Source: Lactiplantibacillus pingfangensis
GTDB lineage: Bacteria > Bacillota > Bacilli > Lactobacillales > Lactobacillaceae
Reading direction: 5' to 3'
Length of the DNA stretch: 64,000 nt
NCBI RefSeq assembly: GCF_005404945.1
Contig: NZ_BJDG01000001.1
Span: forward strand, 1-64,000
In this document: positions 18,166 to 26,912 of the stretch, piece by piece
How the letters are laid out: every line of letters starts with the position of its first letter
How positions within the stretch are numbered: the first letter of the stretch is position 1
Program-made: the position numbers and the translations under genes
The notes under the pieces: generated by a model
The model's database searches: none
The model's input: only the letters and a program-made list of their open reading frames with translations
Told to the model about the DNA's origin: nothing

Positions 18166-18765
18166 ATGAATAAAGCGCGGGTTGAAGCATTTACCGATGC
18201 CGTCGTTGCAATCGTCATGACGATCATGTTGTTGGAATTTAAAGTACCAGATGAACCAACGTTTAAAGCGTTGGCAGCGAATATGAGTTATTTAGTGGCC
18301 TATCTAATTAGTTTTCTATTTATTGGCGTTGCTTGGTATAACCACCATTATATGCTGACGTTAACGAAGCATGTGACGAAACGAGTGTATTGGCTAAATA
18401 ATTTTTGGATTTTGACCATGTCGTTGTTACCCGTTTCAACGGCGTGGGCTGGTAAATTTATGGCTAAACCCCAGCCAGAATTGTTTTATTTTATCGTTTT
18501 CTTGTTATGGGAGTTGGCCTATGCGTTACTATCGCATGCGCTTGTCCAAGCAAATGCCACTGATCATCCAGAAATCGCGGCTAAGATTAAAGCGATGTTG
18601 CCGTATCGGATGAATGCTCGGCCGCTATTTTGGGTCGCAACCTTGGTTGTAGCAGGACTGATCCTGTTTGTTTGGCCGCCGCTGTCGATGGTCTTTACGG
18701 TGGTGGAGTTAATCACGATGGGAATTCGGACGACGCCAGATAGTGACCGGATTATCGGGGCGTAA
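18166..18765 (+). CDS. TMEM175/DUF1211 family membrane protein (second)
   Basis: A 199-residue, six-segment membrane protein starting MNKARVEAFTDAVVAIVMTI, the TMEM175 pore signature with FTDA in place of FSDG. It is very close to the protein at 51224-51817 along its full length (shared YLISFLFIGVAWYNHHYMLT), so those two are recent paralogues. The ATG at 18166 is chosen because AGAGGGG lies nine bases upstream. An in-frame ATG at 18031 would run through the asd terminator. It is followed by a terminator shared with corA. A potassium-channel role is inferred from the family. Confidence 0.85.
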   Translation: MNKARVEAFTDAVVAIVMTIMLLEFKVPDEPTFKALAANMSYLVAYLISFLFIGVAWYNHHYMLTLTKHVTKRVYWLNNFWILTMSLLPVSTAWAGKFMAKPQPELFYFIVFLLWELAYALLSHALVQANATDHPEIAAKIKAMLPYRMNARPLFWVATLVVAGLILFVWPPLSMVFTVVELITMGIRTTPDSDRIIGA

Positions 18766-18791
18766 GTTATTAAAAAAATTGGTGACGATAT

Positions 18792-18832
18792 AAAAAACGT
18801 TTCAGAAATCATAACAATTTCTGAAACGTTTT
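18792..18832. terminator. Bidirectional terminator between TMEM175 and corA genes
   Basis: AAAAAACGTTTCAGAAAT and its perfect complement around a short loop, giving T runs on both strands between convergent genes. Confidence 0.9.
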
Positions 18833-18840
18833 TTAGTGGG

Positions 18841-19749
18841 TCATTTTCGAAACGAGTTTCGCCGTAAGAGCCAAACTGTGAGGGCACAAAAGCCAATGGC
18901 GATAATGACAGTAATTTCCCAGCCAAATGGATTTTTCATGAACGGTAACTCAACGTTTTGCCCGAAGAAACCGAAGACGATATTTGGCATCGTTAAGACA
19001 ATTGAGAAGATCGTCAACAGCCACATCGTATTGTTCAAGGAATTATCCAAAATATTGGAATAAGCATTGGAAACCCGACCGATAATGTCAGAAGCAATGT
19101 TGGCCATTTCCAACCCTTGTTGCGCTTCGACGATAATATCGTCAAGGCGTTCTTTTTGGCGGGCAGAAAATTTGATAGGACCGAACCGTTTTAATTGCTG
19201 CAACAAATCGTTGTTCGTTTTAAGTGACGTCAAAAAATAAACCAGGGTAGTTTCCAATTCCATGAGTTGTAAAATGACGGAACGTTGAATTTGCTTGCGC
19301 ATCTTCAACTGGATATCTTGCCGTTCTTTGTTGATCTTGTTAATGGCTTGAAAATATTGGCGTGATAATTTATAGAGCACATCAAAAATGTAGTCGAACG
19401 GATGTTGGACTTTTTCCCAGTCCGCATCAATGACGTCCGCGAGCAAATCTTCTACGTAGTCCGTTTGGTCGGTTGTAAAGGTTAACAGCGTGCGGTCAAC
19501 GAGCATAAAACTCACTTGGGCGGTGTAAGTACCTTCACCAGCATCGTGGGTGACGACATCGAAGATAATGGTCGTAATCGCACTTTTTGCATCATACTCT
19601 AGACGACCGCGTTCGTGTTGGTCGGTTGCGTAACCGAGCATTTCATCGGTGACGCCTTCTTCATTAACCAGCTGGCTGTAATCATTGTCAGTATAGTTGT
19701 TCACGGCGACCCAACGAAAGTCGTCGCTCAATGCTTGTACTTTTATCAT
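18841..19749 (-). CDS. CorA-like divalent cation transporter with altered GMN motif
   Basis: A 302-residue CorA-superfamily protein with a long acidic and helical cytoplasmic domain and two C-terminal membrane helices. The family signature loop after the first helix is normally Gly-Met-Asn. Here it reads MPNIVFGFFGQNV, with Gly-Gln-Asn at about residues 263-265. The flanking MP and aromatic positions are kept. Substitutions at this loop in characterised CorA proteins usually harm Mg transport, so function may differ. The start ATG follows GGAAGTT. It is convergent with the TMEM175 gene and shares its terminator. Confidence 0.85.
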   Translation of the reverse strand: MIKVQALSDDFRWVAVNNYTDNDYSQLVNEEGVTDEMLGYATDQHERGRLEYDAKSAITTIIFDVVTHDAGEGTYTAQVSFMLVDRTLLTFTTDQTDYVEDLLADVIDADWEKVQHPFDYIFDVLYKLSRQYFQAINKINKERQDIQLKMRKQIQRSVILQLMELETTLVYFLTSLKTNNDLLQQLKRFGPIKFSARQKERLDDIIVEAQQGLEMANIASDIIGRVSNAYSNILDNSLNNTMWLLTIFSIVLTMPNIVFGFFGQNVELPFMKNPFGWEITVIIAIGFCALTVWLLRRNSFRK

Positions 19750-19818
19750 TTTTATAACTTCCAGAATTTTGATTTACTTTCAATTTAACATGATTTAAGG
19801 CCTAACGCAAAGCGAGTT

Positions 19819-20982
19819 TTACGCCACTGTGGTTCGACTTAAACGTTCACACCAAAGTTGGTGACGCCGACTGAAAAATGTCAGGATCACGTCATAACTA
19901 ATAATGAGCAAAATTAGGGAAACCAGAACGAGATAAACGTCCAGCCGATTGAGAGAAGCACTGGGCATATCGCCCAATTGATTGAACAGCCACAAGTCTA
20001 AAAACAGCAGTGGCAGGCCGATTAAATAGAGACCGCCATAATGGATCAGTAATTGCCAACCGTTGGCTGAATTGCCGTCTGTGCCGATAACGCGACTATT
20101 TGTCAGCCACCCGCCAAGCGTCTTGCCGTGGTTCAACCGTGCTGGTAACCAGAAAAAGAGGAAAATGTTTGCCAAGTATAGCCAGCGTGGATCACGAGTT
20201 AACGGCCAATCAAAGTGTTGGACGAGCACAAAATAAATGAGATCAAAGCCAGCAATGAGTCCCCAATCAATGAGTAAGCCGAAAAGTCGTCGCCAATTGA
20301 TCGGATGTGAGGCTTGGGTGAGTTCAGTGGAGTGATCACGGTCGCGCCATTTTCGAGGAATAACCGCCAAAATTAGTGCGCCAACCACGCCGCCTAAGGT
20401 ATTCATCATCAGATCATCAACGTCAAACATGCGATAAGCTCTTGAATAATAGCCGTATAAGCCGGTTAGCTGAGTCGTTTCAAAGAATAGGGATAGTGTG
20501 AAACTGGTCAGGGTAATCAGCCAAAGTGGCCAATGATGTCGCCACTTCAAATAGGCGCCAATCGGCATAAAGAATAAGAGATTGAAAAATGGTTGGAAGA
20601 ACGTTGAAGACTTGATGGCCGCGAGCCAAGTGCTTGGATCATGTAGCTGAAAGGGCGTTAGAAGTTTTAATTCACTCAAAAAGTAAAATGGCCGCAAATT
20701 ATATTCGGCAGTGGTCAGGGTGGCGACGCTACTTCGCGTCGGCAGAGGCAAGATGACAAGCAAATACGCCGCCGCAAGATACCAAATAAACGAGTAAGTG
20801 CCGATAATATTACGTTCGGTCAGTGATTTTTTTGCTTGCAATTGTCCCGCTAACACAATCAAGGCAATGAAGAAAGTGACTAAAGGTAACGCGAGAATCA
20901 GAATGTGAACTGGTTCCAATAGTGCACTGACGAGCTGACTGGAAAGTGCGAGATGATAAAGTTTGACAATGAATTCATACAT
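19819..20982 (-). CDS. VanZ-like and RDD domain membrane fusion protein
   Basis: A 387-residue multi-pass protein. Residues ~1-210 are VanZ-like: hydrophobic segments, LRPFYFLSE, NLLFFMPIGAYL and FFETTQL, then the FDVDDLMMNTLGG motif. Residues ~230-385 form an RDD domain, with R-R-L-F-G-L-L-I-D-W at its first helix and GKTLGGWLTNSRVIG between helices. VanZ proteins affect glycopeptide tolerance, and RDD proteins are implicated in ion or compatible-solute transport. Neither activity can be assigned here. GGGGGACA lies upstream of the ATG. It is probably monocistronic. Confidence 0.85.
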   Translation of the reverse strand: MYEFIVKLYHLALSSQLVSALLEPVHILILALPLVTFFIALIVLAGQLQAKKSLTERNIIGTYSFIWYLAAAYLLVILPLPTRSSVATLTTAEYNLRPFYFLSELKLLTPFQLHDPSTWLAAIKSSTFFQPFFNLLFFMPIGAYLKWRHHWPLWLITLTSFTLSLFFETTQLTGLYGYYSRAYRMFDVDDLMMNTLGGVVGALILAVIPRKWRDRDHSTELTQASHPINWRRLFGLLIDWGLIAGFDLIYFVLVQHFDWPLTRDPRWLYLANIFLFFWLPARLNHGKTLGGWLTNSRVIGTDGNSANGWQLLIHYGGLYLIGLPLLFLDLWLFNQLGDMPSASLNRLDVYLVLVSLILLIISYDVILTFFSRRHQLWCERLSRTTVA

Positions 20983-21090
20983 ATGATGTCCCCCTGTTGA
21001 CTGGTTGGACCTATTGTACCCGTAAAATGTGATTTTCTGAGTTTAAAACGCTTTTTTAGCAGAATATTACTAAATCGTTAAAGATTGTTA

Positions 21091-21273
21091 CTTCCGGTTG
21101 GGACTGATAACATGCGGTCGTGGGACCGGTCCAAGCCAAGCACGTCTTGGCCCTCGCCCGGAACCCTTGCCAAAAGCGCAAGTGTCCCGGACCGTCCGTG
21201 GCGTAACATCGGCAAAAAAACGCCGATGTTACGCCACCTTCACGACCGATGTTATCAGTCCCAACCTTCAGCT
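21091..21273 (+). repeat. Family A palindromic repeat, copy A3 (best-formed)
   Basis: The closing stem GGTTGGGACTGATAACAT pairs with ATGTTATCAGTCCCAACC and continues with CGGTCGTG/CACGACCG. Inside are CCAAG...CTTGG, CTTGC...GCAAG and a perfect 16-bp hairpin (GTGGCGTAACATCGGC and its complement). This cloverleaf-like layout is the reference for the family. Confidence 0.9.
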
Positions 21274-21737
21274 ATTCAGCTTAGTGGTGCAATCACTAGG
21301 AGCCTAGTTTTGGCGCGACTATTGCTGATATGGTCCTGCTCACTTCCTTTTGATACTTGTGATTATAGTAACAACTAGATGGTGTCAACGTATTATACCG
21401 GGGCAGTCTAACTTTAAATGGTCAATTAGCTGGCATTGGTAGTTGTGAAAGCAATCATCAACGGTATACTTATCGGTTCAAATACCAAAGAAAATCTTGG
21501 GGTAAAATACGTTTGGATGCGATGCATAGAATAATTGGTGTCCAGCAAAATGATAATTATCCTCAGAGTTTAATTAAAGCTGTACCATCGGTGACTCGAA
21601 CTGTCCTAAAAGAAGTTAAAAGTAAACACTTAGGCATCACCTCAGGACGAATCTACATTGATGCGGCCAATAGTTCGGCTGGTGGTCATTTGGCAAAGAT
21701 TTTTAGGTAACTGATAGTTAAAAACAATGCACGTCTT

Positions 21738-21896
21738 TAGCCGTGAGGGGGCTTCGTTTGGGGCTCAGCCGTGGCGTTTGACTTAGCGCGGGTCTTGTCC
21801 GCGGTTAGTCAAAAACCAGCTTTTGAGACCGCTCTTTGGCTCAAAACTGGTTCATGGCGTTCCAGCCCCAAACGAAGCCCCCGGTAGGCGGGAATC
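21738..21896 (+). repeat. Family C palindromic repeat, copy C2
   Basis: The outer stem GGGGGCTTCGTTTGGGGCT pairs perfectly with its complement. Compared with C1 the pair C-G has become T-A (GCCTCG/CGAGGC versus GCTTCG/CGAAGC). Two internal hairpins are as in C1. The conserved 3-prime flank runs to about 21941. It lies ~125 bases upstream of hisJ. Confidence 0.88.
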
Positions 21897-22022
21897 GATC
21901 CACCTGACAATGAATTTAGAGAAAACCGAGAAAAACTTGACGTTTACCGAAAGCGGCAAGTTATTGCTATTTCGGGCTGATTGCGTTTTAATAAGGCTTA
22001 ATCATTAAAAGGAGATGAGAAA

Positions 22023-22859
22023 ATGCTAATGGACGGTCATACCCATACGGAACTTTGCCCACATGGTAGTGGGGAGTCTACCGAAAAAATGGTCCAACGA
22101 GCGATTCAGCTTGGTATGCAGAAATATTGTCTCACAGAGCATGCCCCGTTACCGCCTGAGTTTAAACAACAATATGCTGGTGAGGAGACTGGCATTACGG
22201 AAGCGGCGTTGACCATGGCACAAGTGCCGACATACTTAGCATTAGCACGTGGTTTGCAGGAAAAGTATGCCGCTCAAATTGAAATTTCAATTGGGTTTGA
22301 AGTTGATTTTCTGCCGGATCATGTGGCTTGGACCAAGGCCTTTATGCAACAATATGGGCCACAAACCCAAGAAAGTATTTTGTCGGTGCATTTTATGCGT
22401 GGTCAAGGAGAGCGGTTCTGGTGTGTCGATAACGGTACAGCCGATTTTAACCGTGGCTTCCAACAGTGGTTTGCTGACCCACAATTGCTCTTTAAACGGT
22501 ATTATCAAATGGTCTTGGCGTCTGTTCAGGCAGATCTTGGACCAGACGCACCACAACGCATTGGTCATATGAGTCTGGTTCGAAAGTATCAAGACTTTTT
22601 TGCGCTGACGGCGCCATTGGATGCGGCGAATTTACGCTTGGTTGATCAAATTTTAGATCTGATTCAGGCCCAACATCGCGAATTAGATTTAAATTTAGCC
22701 GGTTTGTATAAAACATTTTGCAACGATTTTTATCCTGGCGAGCAAATCTTAAAACGAGCGCAAAAACGTGGTATTCCACTGGTTTATGGCTCGGATGCTC
22801 ATGACATATTGAGTGTGGGGCGGGGTCAGCATTTAATTAAAAAACTAATTGAGTGTTGA
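22023..22859 (+). CDS. hisJ: Histidinol-phosphatase, PHP family
   Basis: A 278-residue PHP-domain phosphatase that converts L-histidinol phosphate to histidinol (called HisK in lactococci, HisJ in Bacillus). Metal ligands are visible in DGHTHTELCPHG near the N-terminus, LTEHAPLP, the SVHFM segment and the C-terminal YGSDAHD. A strong AAAGGAGATG precedes the ATG. It lies upstream of the his T-box with its own leader region. The -35 box of the hisZ promoter overlaps its stop codon, so it can be expressed independently of the T-box while still reading into the operon. Confidence 0.93.
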   Translation: MLMDGHTHTELCPHGSGESTEKMVQRAIQLGMQKYCLTEHAPLPPEFKQQYAGEETGITEAALTMAQVPTYLALARGLQEKYAAQIEISIGFEVDFLPDHVAWTKAFMQQYGPQTQESILSVHFMRGQGERFWCVDNGTADFNRGFQQWFADPQLLFKRYYQMVLASVQADLGPDAPQRIGHMSLVRKYQDFFALTAPLDAANLRLVDQILDLIQAQHRELDLNLAGLYKTFCNDFYPGEQILKRAQKRGIPLVYGSDAHDILSVGRGQHLIKKLIEC

Positions 22860-22884
22860 CAAAGCCAGCTGAAGTCATTAGAAT
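22856..22884 (+). promoter_or_regulatory. Promoter of the hisZGDBHAFIEC operon
   Basis: TTGACA (22856-22861) and TAGAAT (22879-22884) with a 17-base spacer. The -35 hexamer contains the TGA stop codon of hisJ. Confidence 0.8.
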
Positions 22885-22939
22885 GAGTTTTAAATTAAAT
22901 GACTAATCAAATTTTAATAAACGGTTGTGATTAGAAAAA

Positions 22940-23181
22940 GTAGTTAAGAATTTTCTCATACAGAGAGCTTGGGATGCTGAGAACCAAGCAGATCGTCTTA
23001 ACGAACCCACATCTATGAACTGCTAAGGTGAACCTGAACAATTAGCCTTAGCCGAATGGTTACGTTAGCCAAGTTGACATTACGTCAACATGAGGCTACT
23101 AGTGTGAGCTAGTAACGAAATAAGGTGGCACCACGTGGAAACGTCCTTTAGCAGAAATATTTTGCTGAGGGACGTTTTTTT
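22940..23181 (+). promoter_or_regulatory. T-box leader of the his operon, probably tRNA-His specific
   Basis: Stem I is closed by GTAGTT (22940-22945) and AACTGC (23018-23023) and contains the AGAGAGC...GGATGCTGAGAACC apical region. The T-box sequence AAGGTGGCACCACG lies at 23122-23135. A terminator (ACGTCC..TTTAGCA / TGCTGAGGGACGT, 23141-23176) precedes a T run. CAC at 23008-23010 is the best specifier for His. The base after TGG is C, which would pair with discriminator G, whereas tRNA-His usually has C73, so the specificity needs checking. Confidence 0.85.
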
Positions 23182-23228
23182 GTATCCAAGCACAATCAGG
23201 AAAAAAACTAGTCAAGGAGGCGTTGGCA

Positions 23229-24380
23229 ATGTTAAACAAGCTTTTACCATTAGGGACGCGTGATGAATTCGGGCAACGCGCCGCAACTAAGCAACAATTA
23301 ATTTCGGTGATCCAAGCCCATTTTAAACAGCGTGGTTTGGCAGCAATTGCCACGCCGTTACTGGAAAATCAAGCCGTGTTCGCACCGTATCAAATCGGTA
23401 ATTATCAGTATTATCGGTTGTTAGATACGGAAGGCCAAACGTTGGTGCTGCGACCAGATATGACCTTGCCCATTGCGCGTTTTCTAAGTGCAACCAAGGT
23501 GCCGTTACCACAGAAGTTTAGCTACGTGGGTGATATTTTTCGCGTCAGTCGCCGGCTGTCTGGCTCATATAACCAAATGACGCAGGCCGGCGTTGAATTG
23601 ATCGGTTATCCGTCGTTGAAGGCTGAACTAGAATGTTTGGCGATTGCCAACCAGTTGAGCGCAGAACTGATTGATGACGCGGTGGAAATTGAATTGGGGG
23701 ACGCGCAATTCGCGCAGCAAGTGGTTGCCAGTTTAACGAACGATCAGGCCCAACAAGCCGCTATCAAGCAGGCGTTATTCAATAAGCAGATTCCACAATA
23801 TACCGCACTGATTGAAGCTTTTGAGCATGAACCCTTAATGGCGTTTCTAAAAAAATGGCCGCGGCTGTTTGGCCAACCTGCGCTGATCTTTGAGCAGTTA
23901 CGCGCAGCACCGTTACCGGCGAGTGTGCAACCAGCCATCAAACGGCTGCAAACAGTCGTCGCTTGGATGGCTCAAACAATGCCGAATCAAGCGGTTTCCG
24001 TCGATTTGAGCAGTCAGGCGCCCCAGAAATACTATACTGGCTTAACGTTTCGTGGTTATTCACAAGCCGGGGCTGGCTATCTTTTTAGCGGCGGGCGTTA
24101 TGACCAACTATTGGCCAATTTTCAAGCAAAAAGCGAACCAGCAGTGGGGATGGGTTTGGATGTCGATCTGTTAACGGCACTTGCCAGCTCACCAGAGCCG
24201 CTCGCACCACAGCAATTAATTTATTTTGAGCCAGCACAGTGGCCGCGAGCAGAAGCCTTATTAGCTCGGACGGCACAAGCCCAGTTGAGTTTAGCGCCTA
24301 ACAAGCAAGCTGCCCGCTCGGAAGCGCGACAATTGGGAGCGACCTTAATTGATTTGACGGAAGGTGACGAAAATGAGTGA
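23229..24380 (+). CDS. hisZ: ATP phosphoribosyltransferase regulatory subunit HisZ
   Basis: A 383-residue protein of the histidyl-tRNA-synthetase fold that cannot aminoacylate and instead partners the short HisG for the first, feedback-inhibited step. Class II-like motifs are visible: LRPDMTLPIARF (motif 2-like) and GLTFRGYS with FSGGRYDQL. Length is typical for HisZ and it lacks an anticodon-binding domain. The ATG at 23229 is chosen because AAGGAGG lies eight bases upstream. A TTG two codons earlier is in frame. It is the first gene of the ten-gene operon and overlaps hisG by eight bases. Confidence 0.93.
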   Translation: MLNKLLPLGTRDEFGQRAATKQQLISVIQAHFKQRGLAAIATPLLENQAVFAPYQIGNYQYYRLLDTEGQTLVLRPDMTLPIARFLSATKVPLPQKFSYVGDIFRVSRRLSGSYNQMTQAGVELIGYPSLKAELECLAIANQLSAELIDDAVEIELGDAQFAQQVVASLTNDQAQQAAIKQALFNKQIPQYTALIEAFEHEPLMAFLKKWPRLFGQPALIFEQLRAAPLPASVQPAIKRLQTVVAWMAQTMPNQAVSVDLSSQAPQKYYTGLTFRGYSQAGAGYLFSGGRYDQLLANFQAKSEPAVGMGLDVDLLTALASSPEPLAPQQLIYFEPAQWPRAEALLARTAQAQLSLAPNKQAARSEARQLGATLIDLTEGDENE

Positions 24381-25032
24381 ACCACGTTTGAAAATCGCGT
24401 TAACGAAAGGACGGGTTGAAAAACAAGTGGTGCCATTACTTGAACGCGCGGGCCTTGATTGCGACTTGATTCGACACAAACAACGGCGGTTGATTTTTGA
24501 TTCTGAGACGCAACCTTATGAATTTATTTTAGCCAAAGGGCCAGATGTCACCACCTTCCTAGAACGTGGCGCCGCGGATGTTGGCATCGTTGGCAGTGAC
24601 ATTTTGGTGGAACATCGGAGTACCCAATATGAATTACTAGATTTAGGTGTGGGACGCTGTCAGTTCATCTTAGCTTCCACCGCTGATTTTGATCCCGCCG
24701 CACCTAAGCGCAAGATCATTGGCACGAAATATCCGTTAATTACGAAACGTTATTTTGATCGCTTAGGTCAGGATGTTGAAATTATTAAAATCGAAGGTTC
24801 CGTTGAATTAGCACCATTGACCGGCTTAGCGGATGCCATTGTGGATATTACGGAAACTGGGACGACCTTACGCGAGAATCACTTGCAAATTTATGATTAT
24901 TTACAGCCAGTCTCAACACGGCTGGTCGTGAATCGCTTAGCGTTAAAACAACATCAAACCGCCATTTATGAGCTAGTTGATCGGTTAGCGGCGGTGGTTG
25001 CTGCGGATGAAAAAAGGGAGATTAGGCAATGA
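24373..25032 (+). CDS. hisG: ATP phosphoribosyltransferase catalytic subunit (short form)
   Basis: A 219-residue short-form HisG, joining ATP and PRPP to start histidine synthesis. The periplasmic-binding-like fold shows IALTKGRVE at the start, GIVGSDILVE, and the PRPP-binding loop ADAIVDITETGTTLREN. Short HisG lacks the C-terminal regulatory domain and so requires HisZ, which is encoded just upstream. GGAAGGTG lies before the ATG, within hisZ. It overlaps hisD by ATGA. Confidence 0.95.
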   Translation: MSEPRLKIALTKGRVEKQVVPLLERAGLDCDLIRHKQRRLIFDSETQPYEFILAKGPDVTTFLERGAADVGIVGSDILVEHRSTQYELLDLGVGRCQFILASTADFDPAAPKRKIIGTKYPLITKRYFDRLGQDVEIIKIEGSVELAPLTGLADAIVDITETGTTLRENHLQIYDYLQPVSTRLVVNRLALKQHQTAIYELVDRLAAVVAADEKREIRQ

Positions 25033-26315
25033 AAATTATTAATGAAGATTTGGCAAGTTTAAAAAAGTTAGTGCAGACGAAGACCCAACAATTGACTGAT
25101 CCCGCGGTTGTGACCGCTGTTCAGAAAATCATTGCTAATGTGATTGCCAACGGTGATCAAGCCTTGAAAGACTATGAGCAGCAGTTGGATGGGGTCGCGA
25201 TTGACAAGTTCAAATTGGACCAAGCTACTATCGACGCCGCTTACGATGGGTTGGACCCAGCCGTCAAGGATGCCTTGCTACTAGCTAAGCGAAACATTAC
25301 CAGTTTTCATGAAAAGGAGAAAGCCACTGGCTTTGTCGATGCTGAACAACCGGGAGTGCTGCGCGGTCAAAAACTGTTGCCGTTAAATCGCGTTGGACTA
25401 TATGTACCAGGTGGGACGGCCGCCTATCCTTCGACATTACTCATGAGTGCCTTGCCGGCTAAGATTGCGGGCGTTAACGAGGTCATTATGGTGACGCCAC
25501 CACAAAAAGACGGCATCAATCCAGCCGTTTTAGCGGCGGCTAAAATTGCTGGCGTCGACGCTATCTATCAAGTTGGTGGGGCCCAAGCGATTGCGGCCTT
25601 GGCCTATGGGACGGCATCAATTCCACAAGTTGATAAGATCATCGGCCCAGGCAATGTGTTTGTGGCGACAGCCAAGAAGCAGGTTTTTGGTCAGGTGGCG
25701 ATTGATATGGTTGCCGGCCCGTCTGAAATTGGGATTATTGCGGATGAAACCGCCAATCCAAGGCAGTTAGCGGCGGACTTGCTGAGCCAGGCTGAACATG
25801 ACAAATTAGCGCGGCCAATCTTAATTACGACTAGTCAAACCTTAGCCGAGGCGGTGAGTGCCAACGTGACGTCACAATTGAAAGTTTTACCACGCACGGC
25901 CATCGCTACAGCATCGGTTGAAAACAAGGGCTTTATCGCTGTGGTTGATCAAATTACCGACATGTTTGACTTGATGAATACGGTTGCCCCAGAACATTTG
26001 GAAGTGCAGTTGGCAAACGCCTCTCAGTATTTAAACTTAATCAAGAATGCTGGCTCAGTCTTTCTCGGGCGGTATGCCAGCGAACCACTTGGTGATTATG
26101 TTGCTGGTCCAAACCACATTTTGCCAACCAGTGGCACCGCGCGCTTCTCGTCACCATTAGGCGTTTATGATTTCGTCAAACGGACGTCGTTTATCCAATA
26201 CACGAAGCCAGCGTTAGCAAAAGAGGCCCAGGCGATTACGACCTTGGCGCGAGTTGAAGGCTTGGAAGGTCACGCCCGGGCGATTGAATCTCGTTTTGAC
26301 ACTTATTACGACTAG
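25029..26315 (+). CDS. hisD: Histidinol dehydrogenase
   Basis: A 428-residue zinc enzyme that oxidises histidinol to histidine in two NAD-dependent steps. Recognisable segments are LNRVGLYVPGGTAAYPST, QVGGAQAIAALAYGT, IGPGNVFVATAK, DMVAGPSE, LLSQAEHD (zinc ligands Gln and His), VAPEHLE and the catalytic GPNHILPT. Length is normal. It overlaps hisG by four bases and precedes hisB by 12, within the same transcript. Confidence 0.96.
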   Translation: MKIINEDLASLKKLVQTKTQQLTDPAVVTAVQKIIANVIANGDQALKDYEQQLDGVAIDKFKLDQATIDAAYDGLDPAVKDALLLAKRNITSFHEKEKATGFVDAEQPGVLRGQKLLPLNRVGLYVPGGTAAYPSTLLMSALPAKIAGVNEVIMVTPPQKDGINPAVLAAAKIAGVDAIYQVGGAQAIAALAYGTASIPQVDKIIGPGNVFVATAKKQVFGQVAIDMVAGPSEIGIIADETANPRQLAADLLSQAEHDKLARPILITTSQTLAEAVSANVTSQLKVLPRTAIATASVENKGFIAVVDQITDMFDLMNTVAPEHLEVQLANASQYLNLIKNAGSVFLGRYASEPLGDYVAGPNHILPTSGTARFSSPLGVYDFVKRTSFIQYTKPALAKEAQAITTLARVEGLEGHARAIESRFDTYYD

Positions 26316-26327
26316 GAGGTCATCAAT

Positions 26328-26912
26328 ATGCGACAAGCAACGATAAAACGTGAGACGAAAGAGACGCAAATTGAAATTAGTTTGAATTTAGATGAACAGA
26401 GTGGCATTGAGATTGATACTGGGATTGGCTTTTTGAACCATATGCTCACACTTTTTGCGAAGCATGGCCGCTTTGGCCTAGTTGTTAAAGCCCATGGTGA
26501 TCTGGATGTTGATCCCCATCATACGACCGAAGATACTGGGATTGTCTTAGGAGAATGTTTCAAGCAAGCACTTGGCGATAAGGTGGGGATCGAGCGCTAC
26601 GGCACTGAATTTGTGCCGATGGACGAAACGCTCGGTCAGGTGAGTGTTGATCTGAGTGGTCGGTCTTACTTAGTGTTTGACGCTGAGCTCACGAATCCGC
26701 GACTGGGTGGCTTGGATACGGAAACGGTGGAAGACTTTTTCCAAGCGGTTGCTTTTGCGGCCGAAATGAATTTGCATGCCAGAATTTTATATGGTCGTAA
26801 TACGCATCACAAAGTTGAAAGCTTGTTTAAGGCCTTTGGGCGGGCGATGCGGGCGGCAGTGACGATTAATCCTGAAATTATCGGCGTGAACTCCACTAAG
26901 GGTGTGATTTAG
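26328..26912 (+). CDS. hisB: Imidazoleglycerol-phosphate dehydratase
   Basis: A 194-residue, single-function dehydratase (no phosphatase domain, which agrees with a separate hisJ). Metal-binding motifs are [13 protein letters not shown]-like at residues ~28-40, DPHHTTED, and the second half-repeat [21 protein letters not shown] lies well placed before the ATG. Its TAG stop is immediately followed by the hisH ATG. Confidence 0.96.
   Translation: MRQATIKRETKETQIEISLNLDEQSGIEIDTGIGFLNHMLTLFAKHGRFGLVVKAHGDLDVDPHHTTEDTGIVLGECFKQALGDKVGIERYGTEFVPMDETLGQVSVDLSGRSYLVFDAELTNPRLGGLDTETVEDFFQAVAFAAEMNLHARILYGRNTHHKVESLFKAFGRAMRAAVTINPEIIGVNSTKGVI

Larger units (their letters stand above)
20983..22022. 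other. Gene-free stretch with repeats A3 and C2
   Basis: This 1040-base gap holds repeat A3 (21091-21273) and repeat C2 (21738-21896). A 65-codon frame at 21513-21710 has no ribosome binding site and no recognisable homology, so I treat 21300-21735 as unexplained, possibly decayed sequence. The last 80 bases carry an AAAGGAGATG site for hisJ. Confidence 0.6.

Noticed and set aside
21513-21710. 65-codon frame between repeats A3 and C2
   Set aside because: No ribosome binding site, no recognised homology and no terminator. It may be decayed sequence but is not supported as a gene.
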